Shown here one piece after another: positions 49,615-59,372 of a stretch of DNA of 62,000 bases (the stretch's first letter is position 1; each line of letters opens with the position of its first letter). Under the pieces are notes generated by a model, which was given only the letters and a program-made list of their open reading frames with translations, was not told the origin of the DNA and ran no database searches. The stretch comes from Branchiostoma floridae (Eukaryota; Chordata; Leptocardii; Amphioxiformes; Branchiostomatidae), in NCBI RefSeq assembly GCF_000003815.2, contig NC_049993.1, positions 13,553,526 to 13,615,525 of the forward strand, in the 5' to 3' direction. The translations under genes and the position numbers were made by a program.

Positions 49615-50425
49615 TCTCTGTCAGTTGTTCAGTCAAACAAGTTTACAAGACTTCGGTGTTGTTTTCTCTCACGGCGGGAGGGCGGGAAATGGGGCATCAC
49701 GGGATATCTCCACCTTGACTCAGACCTTGACCCAACTCGACATTTAGAACTACGTTATGTCCATTAAATTAAGAGTATTTAAAAAAGGAGAAAGATTTTG
49801 CTTTACCGTTAGTTGTTCAGTGAAACAAATTTACAAGACTTCGGTGTATTTTCTCTCACGGCGGGAGGGCGGGAAATGGGGCATCACGGGATATCTCCAC
49901 CTTGACCCTGACCCTGACCCAGCTGACGAATACGACGCATATGACCGTTGACCGTTGCACATTAAGTCTTTTGTTAAACAAAGAGAACAATTTTGCTTTA
50001 TCGTTTCTTGTTCAGTAAAAAAAAAAGTTTTAAAGAGTTCAGTCGCAAAATGTGCGTTTTTTCTCACGACAAGAGGGCGGGAAATGGGGCATCACGGGAC
50101 ATCCCCACCTTGACTCTGACCTTGACCCAGCTGACGCAAACGTTATGGCCATTACATTTAAAATCGTTTCAAAAACGAGATATATTTTTCTTTACCTCGA
50201 GTTGTTCAGTAAAAAGTTTACAAGACTTCTGTGTGTCTATTCTCTCTCACGGCGGGAGGACGGGAAACGGGGCATCACGGGACATCTCCACCTTGACTCT
50301 GACCCTGACCCAGCTAACTGTTTGACCGTTGACCGTTGCTGCTTAAATCTTTTGTTAAAAAACAAGAACGATGTTGCTTTATCGTGAGTTGTTCAGTGAA
50401 GCAAGTTTGATAGATGTCTGTGTGT
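49615..50425. repeat. Tandem repeat, four ~190-bp units and a fragment
   Basis: CTCACGGCGGGAGGGCGGGAAA(T/C)GGGGCATCACGGGA followed by CCACCTTGACTC and GACC.TGACCCA recurs with ACGGC or ACGAC at 49671, 49858, 50066 and 50249 (steps of 187, 208 and 183). Each unit ends with AAA.GAGA, TTTGCTTTA.CG and AGTTGTTCAGT(G/A)AAA. A fifth partial copy ends near 50420. Short frames in it are translations of the repeat. Confidence 0.9.
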
Positions 50426-50964
50426 GAGAAACTTCATTCTGTTAGTAAGTGTTACACTATTTGGCTGTGTTGAAGTGAAAAAAATTACCCCCAATTCCAC
50501 TATGGTGGTGACTCTCTTTACTTGTGTGTGTGTGTTTTAAATCTCTTCAGTCATACTTTTGCATTTTGTTCGATATCTATTCCAGTCATGAAATTAACTC
50601 GCAAAATCCAATTTATGTCACAGGGAGATTGCAATTATCTTCAAACTTATATTCAACTCGCTACAAAAGTTGACCTTTTAAATTCTTTCTACCAGACACG
50701 TTTGTAGCATTCCTCCCATGCTATGCTCCAGTACCCGTCCTCTATCTCCGTCCCGTTCCGATGTCTATCTCTCCCAACCTTCAATCTCAGACGGGTTTAC
50801 ATACCACCGCTTCTGTTACAAAATACCACTTAGATAAAACAAGACGACACCTTTGGGCAGGGGTAATTAAGTACACGGCAATGTTGACAACACATTCCAG
50901 GCAGTTTTCTGACTGGTTCGTTAACATAGCTGTCGTGTATTGTCACGGCTAGGGCCCTTTAACC
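50426..50964. other. Non-coding stretch
   Basis: No supported feature. Confidence 0.35.
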
Positions 50965-51251
50965 GGGTTCACACCTGCGTACCAGTATATGTTCAAGTCC
51001 GTACGAGGTCCGTATGGAAGTCTTAGCCTCTACCAGGCTCCACGGGTCACTGGAAAAAATTGTAATAATTGGACCAATATAGACAGATAGCATGCCAGGT
51101 GTATTGCAACCCATACCCCTTGGTCAGCTTAGGCTATTTCTCTATTGTCCAATTTCTACTGTTTTTCCAGCGACCTGTGGAGCCTGGTAGAAGACTTCCA
51201 TATCCCATACGGACCTCATACGGACTTGAATATATACGCACGTACGAACCC
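50965..51251. mobile_element. Foldback MITE family C, copy 1
   Basis: Arms of about 105 bases: GGGTTCACACCTGCGTAC, TTCAAGTCCGTACGAGGTCC, GGAAGTCT and CCAGGCTCCAC on the left are mirrored by GTGGAGCCTGG, AGACTTCC, GGACCTCATACGGACTTGAA and GTACGAACCC on the right, around a spacer of about 75 bases. The same structure recurs at 57019-57302. Confidence 0.85.
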
Positions 51252-51838
51252 ACTTTTTCGAACTTTGCGCGTATAATAAAGTGCGCAGGATTGCGTATTG
51301 TTTTGGGTCAGTTGAAGTCTGCGGGAAAGAAGTTGTTCTCAACATGTTAACAGGTGTTCTATGCCGGTTACTATGACCCGTGAAAAGTTAGCGCATTTCT
51401 AAACGCTGGATTCAATATCAGTAACGGTAGTAAATTTTTGTTTTCATAAGTGCATTTCGAATTTTATTCTGTGTATTATCATGTCAATATCTACCTATCA
51501 CGATAAATTATAAAGAAAATATTGCGTGTCTCCAACCCAAAGCAAAGGGAAATAATGTATGTGCACAGAAATAGCAGTTTATCAACCAAAGGTACAACTA
51601 CGATTTATACTTTTGAAATTCATTTAGTTTTTCATCTGGTTTTCCATACAGGACAACTTTGCAACTCGGGTTCCCAATGTTTTATTATCAGGAAAACAAC
51701 TAGTGAACTACAGATTTCCTGGTCAAGTCTTATCAAGGATTAACAGCTACATGTATACAGGAGAGACTGATCAGATTAGATGTATTACATCCTGGTATCT
51801 CACCCGTAATCCCCTGATGTCATTTCGGGATTACGTCC
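51252..51838. other. AT-rich non-coding stretch
   Basis: No supported feature. Confidence 0.35.
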
Positions 51839-52020
51839 TAATAAATCATACTCTCAAGTCTCGTCCATTGTCGTCGTCTCTCGCGAGACCAATAAATCAT
51901 ACTCTCAAAATCTCTTCAGTTATCGTCGCCTCTCGCGAGACCAATAAATCATACTTTCAAAATCTCGTCAGTTGTCGTCGCCTCTCGCGAGATTTATCTA
52001 CATCCTCCATATCGCGAGAG
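51839..52020. repeat. 52-bp tandem repeat with TCTCGCGAGA in each unit
   Basis: AATAAATCATACT.TCAAA and GTCGTCG(C/T)CTCTCGCGAGA recur three times (ATAAATCAT at 51841, 51892 and 51944). TCTCGCGAGA lies at 51879, 51931 and 51983, and a further CGCGAGAG at 52013. It sits about 85 bases left of the duplicated block copy B core. Confidence 0.85.
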
Positions 52021-52061
52021 TAACCGGAGCTGATCTGTACGTACCGATCACAGTCTTGATT

Positions 52062-52190
52062 AGAGGGCGATGGATAAATATTTACGCGGGGTGCGAGGCC
52101 GTGGCCGCCCGCCGGGACAGCTATGCGCGCCCCGGCACTTGACGATTGATACAGCCTGCTCGGGTTTCTTCTTCAGAAGTGCCGACGATT
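52062..52190. promoter_or_regulatory. Duplicated conserved block, copy B
   Basis: The core 52104-52168 equals copy A (47654-47718) except for one base. GATAAATATTTACGCG at 52073-52088 is identical to copy A. The right flank also retains CTTC.GA and CCGACG. Same orientation, 4450 bases from copy A, and about 7.9 kb upstream of the Dmrt2 start codon. Confidence 0.5.
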
Positions 52191-52835
52191 TATCTGAGAG
52201 GGAGAAAGGGAGGTGATGTATTTTCAATCTGGAGCTGTCCATCTGGGACTTGAGAGGGAAGCTGGGCCGAGTTTAGAGATGTCAATCTTGGAGGCGTTCG
52301 GCCGTGAACAAACTCGTGGCTTCTGGTCCAGCTGGTGTTCAAGTCAGCAGTTTTGATAAAACTTGGAACACTCGTTTCAGATTCGTTCCAATTCAACTTA
52401 TTCTTCTGTGACATTTTCAGATAGCCTGAAATAAAGGATATAACGTTTAGATGACCTTTTACTGATGTCCAAGTGTGATTTTCGCTCTTTTGGACCACAA
52501 ATAAAGTAAACGTCATGATTTTTTAAATGTGTATTTTCCGACAGGACTGCTGGTTACCATGACTACATTATACACATACATGTAATGGCGGTAAAATAGA
52601 GATTTACCCATATCTGTATATAGCACTCGGTTCAAATTAAAGGTCTCATTAACGATTTAGCCGTGTTTGTTTCCCGCTTCATTAGTAGGCAATGAGCCAT
52701 GAGCTGACTTGTCGTGTACGAGTTTCGAATATGGAGCTACAATTAGTAGCCTCTAAAAGCAGACATTGCGGCTGGACTCTGTTTTAGCTTGTATTGTGCT
52801 ATTTATCTAATTCTTTAATCAGTTCTCAGATTGCT
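52191..52835. other. Non-coding stretch
   Basis: No supported feature. Confidence 0.35.
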
Positions 52836-52837
52836 AC

Positions 52838-52955
52838 CTAGCCTGGTTGCCAGACTGTTTCAGACGCGTACACATTTCCTTCAGGGCATGTTGGCCCTGG
52901 AGCCGGAGAACTGGCCAGTGTAGGACCTCAAAACAGTCTGGCATCCATATCCAGT
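52838..52955. repeat. Copy of dispersed 'GTCTGGNATCCAG' repeat
   Basis: It starts TAGCCTGGTTGCCAGACTGT, contains GCATGTTGGCCCTGGAGCCG, and ends AAACAGTCTGGCATCCA. The two ends are inverted relative to each other, so this may be a near-complete foldback copy. Confidence 0.65.
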
Positions 52956-53349
52956 CTTATTAATATCTACCGTAGTTATAAGTTAATTTAGCCAATAAAA
53001 AGGCGATATACAGTCGGAACACTGTATGATAAACAAAAAGAACAGACACTCCACAGTCACTAAAGTTTGCTATAAGACGTTCCCATTTCTCAAGTATCCT
53101 CAAGCAGGTTCTTCAGACAATATCATTACCTCCTACACATTCACACGTCTCCTGACACAGCAGAAAACATGATGGTTCTAGTTTCAGGGGTGTCGTCCTG
53201 CCATTTTCCACGGGTCAGGGGCAGCCAGGTCTGCCCCCCTCCCCCTCGGAAACCCGAGACACATGTTGCACGCACTGGATTCAATTAGCTGTCGACAAAC
53301 CAAATCTGTCAGCTAGTAGCGGCTCCCAGAAATAACATGGGCCGGGGGA

Positions 53350-53900
53350 TTAGAGGTGGGGAAAGATGGGTACGTTTGGTGACGTATAGAGAGAAGGAAA
53401 GAGGGAGAAAAGGGATGGATAGAATGAGGGACAGATGAGTCCGAATTGGGTATGGTTGAAGGAGGGATGAAGAGATAGAAGAAAGGATGTTTGACGAAAA
53501 AGCACAGGACTGTGAAAGAAGGAAACGGTGCGAATGATGGAGAGAATGAAAGAAGAGTAAATGGAAGATGGGTGGATAGAGCGGATGATTTCGAATTGTG
53601 TAAGGTAGAGGGAGGAAGGAATAAATGGAATTCCGGAATTAAGAAAGGATGTATTTTGATAAACTACGGGATAGAGGAAAGATGCACATTACAAAGGATG
53701 GAGAGGATAAGAGAAAATGAGAAAACGTGAATGTACGAGTCTTATTTGAGTCAGTGAATGGGAAATGCATTGATAAAAGACCCCATAGAAGAAATGATGT
53801 TTGATGACGAAATATTAGACGGAGAAGGAAACATCGCGGAGGATTGAGAGAATGAGAGAAGAAGAGAGGATGAAAAGGAGAGAGAGCACGGTCCCAAGTC
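53350..53900. repeat. Purine-rich degenerate tandem repeat (~155 bp)
   Basis: The + strand is strongly A/G biased. GGATGTTTGACGA or related words occur at 53486, 53647 and 53797. GGAGAGAATGA.AGAAGAG-type text follows each. It grades into simple AGAG runs. The 79-residue frame here is low-complexity. Confidence 0.65.
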
Positions 53901-54002
53901 CGTTATCAAGATGTGAGTGTTTAGGTATGGCGTGTATGTTACATAAAAGATATAGTTAAAAAACCAGATGTGACAGTTCGGGGGAGAGTAGACGTGTAGT
54001 GG

Positions 54003-54315
54003 TCAGGTTAGCCTGGCATCCAGAATGTGTCAAGGGCTTTACACAGTACAGGCCAGCTCTTCCGATGCCAGGGCCAATATGCCTCCGAAGAAATTTCAAT
54101 ACAGGCTCTTCTCCGAGATACTTTCTTTGGGGGAATGTTGGCCCTATGGCCGGTGAAATTTCCTTAGAAAAATGTTGGCCCTAGAGCCGAGGAGCTTGCC
54201 TGTGTGGGCCCTACTATTAAAATTAGTCTGACACCCAGACTTACGTGTGTTGGCCGTGAAGCCAGGGAGCTGACCTGTGTGGGCCCTGGAAACAATCCGG
54301 ATTCCAGGCTAACAT
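54003..54315. repeat. Cluster of dispersed 'GTCTGGNATCCAG' repeats
   Basis: TTAGCCTGGCATCCAGAATG at the left, GAATGTTGGCCCTATGGCCG and AAATGTTGGCCCTAGAGCCG in the middle, and TGTGGGCCCTGGAAACAATC, CGGATTCCAGGCTA at the right. Two or more copies are joined. Confidence 0.7.
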
Positions 54316-54800
54316 GAAGTGTTCAGAATGGCACATCTATGACCATCTATAGCCGAGTATTAAAAACGTCAGAACGTGTTTGAAGGACAGTTAGTCCACA
54401 GACGTGCTCACCCGAGCGTCTAAAGTCACAACAACAACGTTAACACAACGCCTCTAGGCTTGGTTCACGTATCATTAAAACATCACCTGTTATGTGGACA
54501 CAGTTGACAAAATATCTCAAATCATCGCTCCGAAGTTCCAGGCGCATTCTCACGCGTTGTTGCCCGCCGTTATCTGCTGTAACTCAAGTCCAAACTATTC
54601 CTACCCGCCGGCTACCGAAACAAGGCTCCGACAAGTAATTAAGATGTGACAAAAAGATTGGGCGAGTTCGCTGGCTTCCTGTTAACTACTGGGGTGAAGT
54701 TTTCAAATTGTGTGAGCCTCCTTATGAATTGCTGAGGGCGTGCATGGCTTAGTGTCAAAATACCCGTAGGAAATAGTCATTGTTTCATCAATTTCTTTGT
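54316..54800. other. Non-coding stretch
   Basis: No supported feature. Confidence 0.35.
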
Positions 54801-55243
54801 TAGAACTTCTCAATGCCACAAAAGTGACAGGTATTCAAAATGATACATTGTCTATTTCCTGTTCCGCTTAAATTAACACCTATACACACACCTGCCTATC
54901 AGGGAAACAAAACTCCTCTTAACTTAAACTCTTAACTCCTTAAAAAATATGATGCGAAACAAGGATCATAGCACATTTGGACGCTGTGTCAATTCTTTAT
55001 CTCCTCTTAACTTGGAAATGACACGTATTCAGTGTCACGAAAAGACAATAATACATGTCGTCAAAATAGATGTGTAGAAAAGCATGAAATAAATTCTGTG
55101 ACCATGACATTATATCATTCATTCATTGTTTTCTGGCTCGGCAGGTGTGTGTATACTGTATAGGTGTTAACTTAAGCGGAACAGGAAATAGACAATGTAT
55201 CATTTTGAATGACCTGTCACTTTTGTGGCATTGAGAAGTTCTA
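54801..55243. mobile_element. Young inverted-repeat element with ~100-bp arms
   Basis: The left arm (54801-54897) starts TAGAACTTCTCAATGCCACA and the right arm (55141-55243) ends with its reverse complement. The arms differ by a few substitutions and small indels, including a GTATACT insertion in the right arm. The spacer is about 245 bases with no coding frame. TA at both outer edges would fit a TA target duplication of the Tc1/mariner type, but the family is not identified. Confidence 0.85.
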
Positions 55244-55249
55244 AAAAAA

Positions 55250-55905
55250 CGGCCCTGGCTAAAGTTTGGTTCCCAGGGTAGATCTCAATAATCTATCTCG
55301 GGTCTAACTCATTGTGGCCTGTTGTAGAATTGTCTTGGGTTGTACCTGCTGGTCAGTGTAGGCTATGGAAACAGCCTGGCATCCAGGCTAATGAAACAGT
55401 ATGAGCACCTCTTCATCTTCCTGTTGAAGCGACCGCTATCGTTGGCCCTGGAAACAGTCTGGTATCGAGGCTACACTACATTACATACGGGCCATTCCCA
55501 ATCGTGTTGCCTGTAGAATAGATACCCTGTATCATAATACGGGGGAGCTTTTGCCCGTCTGTAGGCCCTGGAAACAGTCTGGCATCCAGTAGGCCTTGGA
55601 AACAGTTTGGTAACTAATGAAACAGTATGAGAAGGCCATGGAAACAGTCTGGTATCGAGGCTAGACTACATCGTGAACGGACCATCCCAATCTTGTTGCC
55701 TGTAGAATAACACTCTGTAGAATACGAGAAAGTTTTTGCCCGTCTGTAGCCCATGGAAACAGTCTGGTATCCAGGCTAAACTACATTTCATACGGATCAT
55801 TCCCAATCGTGTTGCACGTAGAGAGTTGAATACCCTGTAGAATACGAGTCAGTTTTCGCCAGTCTGTGTGATTTACAGTCCAGCTGGCCGTGAAGCCTGG
55901 AAGCT
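55250..55905. repeat. Tandem array of 'GGAAACAGTCTGGTATCGAGGCTA' repeats
   Basis: Three units of about 180 bp each contain GG(C/A)AACAGTCTGGTATC(G/C)AGGCTA, ACTACAT, GGACCATTCCCAATC-like text, GTGTTGC.GTAGA, CCCTGTAGAATACG and TTTTGCCCGTCTGTAG. They begin near 55440, 55625 and 55755, with extra short copies between them. Confidence 0.8.
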
Positions 55906-56112
55906 AACACAAAGTGACAACAGGTTGTCCTGGCGGCACATCTGAGGGGAGACTCAGCTGGAAATGTGTCGTCAAATGTCAGGTCTGTAACGGGAGATGG
56001 TCGTCTTCATTTTCATCTTCTCACAGCACAACTTTATGTAACTATGAAAAAGGCGATGGAGAAAGGGGACACGAAAGGGGATGCAATGCTTGTTCAAACA
56101 TACAAGTTGAGT

Positions 56113-56305
56113 GAGGGTCTGTCTGCATGCTCTTACGTAAGGTGTAGGCAGCCTATTTTTATTTCCCGTAATTCGTAGGGAAAACCAACTTATCTACGTA
56201 ATCCTTAGCGAGGCGACCAAATTTAGCGTAATTGCCTTCCTTGATTTAGCGTAATACGTAGGGGGTTCTTCGTAAATCGTTGTCGCTACCCCCATGCTTA
56301 CCCTC
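56113..56305. mobile_element. MITE family B, copy 2
   Basis: Homologous to 47807-48023, shorter by about 24 bases. The ends GAGGGTCTG and CTTACCCTC are roughly inverted. Confidence 0.75.
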
Positions 56306-57018
56306 TTGAAGCGAAAGAAATGCTTTCAGGCAAAAAAAATCACAACAATGAAATGGAACAAAATACAAAGCTTTTCATATTTCTTTCCACCTAGCTGCTC
56401 GAAAGAATTTGAATGAAACGTTCTGTTCGCAAGGTAAATTCAACTACATCATAGGAGGTACGTGATAACCCTTACAGTGCACAAATATGTAAATATATAA
56501 AAGAATGTTTAGATCTTAGAACCAATGGTGTTCAGTCAGTAGACTCAACATGCTGATATGGATACTTATTTGTAGACATTTATGTATACGAATGTATAGT
56601 GTATACATTCATTGTATACACTTGTTTCTTCACATTTAGAGTAGACCTTACGTCCTTACGAAAGTAGCTGTACTTTTTTTGCGTCAATAACGATATACTA
56701 GTATATACTCCGCCCACACAAGACAAGAGTTCAGCTGGGTATTTGGCAAAGTTTCCAAAAGTAGACTGTCCCACTTTGACGGATGTTCAACCTTGTACTT
56801 GATTTGTACTCTGTGACCAAAATTACAAACACACTTGTGCCGTACATCTTCCGTCGCGGCAATGTACAGTCCAACAGTGTTTGCCAAAAAGCACCTATTT
56901 TTGTCTTGTTTAAATGTCACGCTCTTTCTTCTCGATTTTGTTAGGGAGAAAAGCCGAAAAGTTGATGATATTTACATAGGAACATTTCGAACAGCGTATA
57001 GTTTCTGAGTAATGTTAA
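56306..57018. other. Non-coding stretch
   Basis: Short overlapping frames only; no supported feature. Confidence 0.35.
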
Positions 57019-57302
57019 GTTCACACGTGCGGTACATATTCAAGTCCGTATGAGGCCCGTGTGGAATTCTCTACAGGTAGCTGGTAAAATAGTAGAAATT
57101 GGACAAACATAGACACATAACATGCCAAAGGAGTTATCTGTCCAAGGAATTTGGTTTTCGACCAGCTAACTGGCTAACTAATGTTATCTGACTATATCTG
57201 TCCAATTTCTATTATTTTTCCTGCTACCTGTGGAGCCTGTTAGAGGCTAAGAACTAGATACGGACCTCATACGAACTTGAATATATGCGCACGTTTGAAC
57301 CC
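57019..57302. mobile_element. Foldback MITE family C, copy 2
   Basis: GTTCACACGTGCGGTACATA, TTCAAGTCCGTATGAGGCCC at the left and GGACCTCATACGAACTTGAA, GCGCACGTTTGAAC at the right form long inverted arms. It matches 50965-51251 in both arms. Confidence 0.85.
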
Positions 57303-57446
57303 ACGTTTCAACGGAGAATCGGCTGTCAATCGCGCGACAGATTTACGACCTAATTACGACAGTGATCGCGTGACAGGTGGGCGAGTGAACGTGCCTTCCC
57401 CGGTGTGACATCTCCCAATCTGGTTCGGTTTGGTCACGCATTCCGA

Positions 57447-57945
57447 CCTCCCGTCCCCTACACACGAACCGTCATGTCGGGGCATTTCTCAGCGCACCTG
57501 ATCATTTAGGGCGAGTTCTGGAAAAATCCAGAGGGGGGTACTCTCCAAGCAGAGGTTAGGCTCCGGTTGTTTTTCCTGTCCCCTACACACGAACCGTCGA
57601 CGTCATGTCGGACCATTTCTCACCGCACCTGATCATTTAGGGCGGTATCTCACTGCACTTGGGGCACCGGTGCGGCACTGCGGGGTTTGAAAGATTACTC
57701 AACGAATTTCAGGGATAAAGAACGAATTTTCTTACGTTTTGTGCATTTTGTTGACTTGTAAGTCATACTTTTACGTATCACGGAAAAATTAATTATACAA
57801 AAAATCGGCGAAAATAAAAACACAACAGTGCCGCAGGGAACGAACCCCACAGTGCCGCACCGGCGCAACCTTTAGGGAGAGTTCGAGGTACTCTCGGGGT
57901 ACTCTCAAAGCAGAGGTTATTCTCCGGCTGTTTTTTGTTTACGCG
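57447..57945. repeat. Tandem duplication (~130 bp) with second copy split by a MITE
   Basis: Copy 1 (57447-57579) and copy 2 (57580-57642 plus 57871-57945) share GTCCCCTACACACGAACCGT, CATGTCGG, CATTTCTCA.CGCACCTGATC, ATTTAGGG, GAGTTC, GGTACTCTC.AAGCAGAGGTT and CTCCGG(T/C)TGTTTTT. Copy 2 is interrupted by the insertion at 57643-57870. Confidence 0.8.
57643..57870. mobile_element. MITE family A, copy 2, inserted in a tandem repeat
   Basis: A 228-bp insertion flanked by direct TTTAGGG at 57636-57642 and 57871-57877. Subterminal ACCGGTGCGGCACTGCGGGG is inverted to CCCCACAGTGCCGCACCGGC near the right end. The interior matches 37545-37770. It has no coding capacity. Confidence 0.85.
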
Positions 57946-58195
57946 TTTTTAATGCGTGTATATTGGGCTTTCTACTTTGTATAATTTTCTTTATGTCTCG
58001 CGGCCTAAGGTCTTCAGAACGTCTTAAAAGAACAATGTACCTTGGGAAATTTTCGATATGTCCCAAATCGAGAGAGCGATAAAGATCAGTCCGAAGGTTC
58101 CAACCCCGCAGCTCGGATACCTGTATCCGGTATAACCGCCGTTCGGCGTAACACACCAGCTTCGCAGGCACGCGGCGCGGCAGCAGCTGGTTATA

Positions 58196-58531
58196 TTACA
58201 CCGAACGACTCGTTACCCCTAACTTTTGCACATCTATCTGCAAGCGTTCTTTAAAACTACCGAGAGAAGATGCCCCTACTGTGCATGTGTTTGGTGATAA
58301 CAAGTTCCACTCTACGATAGTTCTGGGAAAGTATGAAGTTTTGAACACATCAATCCTAGGTTGGTAACTCTGGTATTTGAAGGCATGACTGTTTCTTGTT
58401 CTTTTTTGAGCTGGTATTAGATACTTATCCGTATCCGGATACGATTGTGAACGGTTATATTCGTCCTTTCGGGTGGACACGTGAATAGCCTCATTACTAC
58501 AGTGATCTACAATCTCTTGTAGAGCAGATAT
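58196..58531 (-). pseudogene. C-terminal remnant of a non-LTR retrotransposon reverse transcriptase
   Basis: The - strand frame reads ISALQEIVDHCSNEAIHVST from 58531 and continues through RNSHAFKYQSYQPRIDVFKT, SYFPRTIVEWNLLSPNTCTV, ASSLGSFKERL to a stop. The block from R.SH...Q through the SFFPRTI..WN-like motif to SSL.SFK..L is the characteristic end of jockey/CR1-clade reverse transcriptases. The polymerase core is missing: an in-frame stop lies directly upstream at 58534-58532. It is a 5'-truncated dead copy. The open frame at 57917-58171 lies in what would be its 3' tail and is not supported as a gene. Confidence 0.8.
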
Positions 58532-58846
58532 CTAGGAATTACCACAAAGGTGTCCACAAACAGTTTGCTATCACGTGTGTCAAGGCAAATTATTACATCT
58601 ATAGACTGTCTGACACAAAGCCTTTAAAAGATCGGGCATTCAACCATCCCTCTTGTTTGCTTGAACTCTACTTTTGGCAGAATCAAAGTTGCAACAGTTA
58701 CAAAATGAGTGCCAAGTTTACCGCCATGCCGACCCGGGGCTAGCGAGCGAGACGAGTTGTTTCTTTTGTGTGACGCTCGCGTGCATCTCGCACGTGTGCA
58801 GAAAATTGCGTGAAAATCGCAGCCACCTCTCGGGTCAGGCCTTTTC

Positions 58847-59372
58847 GTACCGTGGCCGACAAGTACAATGAGCAAAACACCTGTTTACCAGCATCCAAGT
58901 AGGAATCAGCGTTTATTTTGAGGGGTAGCGCTGATTCGTGATTTTTTTCACTCCCATTTCTTCAATGGCCTAAGAATTTCCGCAGTCCATCTTACAACGA
59001 TTCGTTTAATCTTCAGTCAGCTAAACTATCATTTATTTCAACACCATTGTGTTTACTATCCTACATGTAAATGTGGCTACCGGTACCATTGTGAAAATAC
59101 CGAACACTGCCTTCTACGCTGACATCTCTATATCAACCAAAGAAGTTCTCTGTTGTCATTTGTCTCTTACACAGTAGACCCGACCTACAGCAACTCGACA
59201 GTACATTACGCCCGACACTTGCCCGATTAACACACGTATCTTGTGCCTGCTCAACAAGTCAGAAGGCGTTATGACCAGGCAAAATATACTGTTAAGCGTG
59301 TTGAATAGGCAAAATAGTTGTGTTGAGCAGGTAAACAAGTGCGTTGCTCATTGTACTAGCCGGCCACGGTAC
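58847..59372. mobile_element. Non-autonomous element with 43-bp terminal inverted repeats
   Basis: GTACCGTGGCCGACAAGTAC through CCTGTTTACC (58847-58889) is the reverse complement, with a few changes, of GGTAAACAAGTGCGTTGCTC through GGCCACGGTAC (59330-59372). The 440-bp interior has no transposase-like frame. No target duplication was established. Confidence 0.75.

Noticed and set aside
49757-50387. Several 64-111-codon frames sharing GGKWGITG-type words
   Set aside because: Translations of the ~190-bp tandem array in different frames; the unit length is not kept in multiples of three.
53491-53730. 79-codon lysine/glutamate-rich frame
   Set aside because: Translation of a purine-rich tandem repeat.
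57917-58171. 84-codon - strand frame just downstream of the reverse transcriptase remnant
   Set aside because: It lies in the presumed 3' tail of the dead element and has no recognisable domain.
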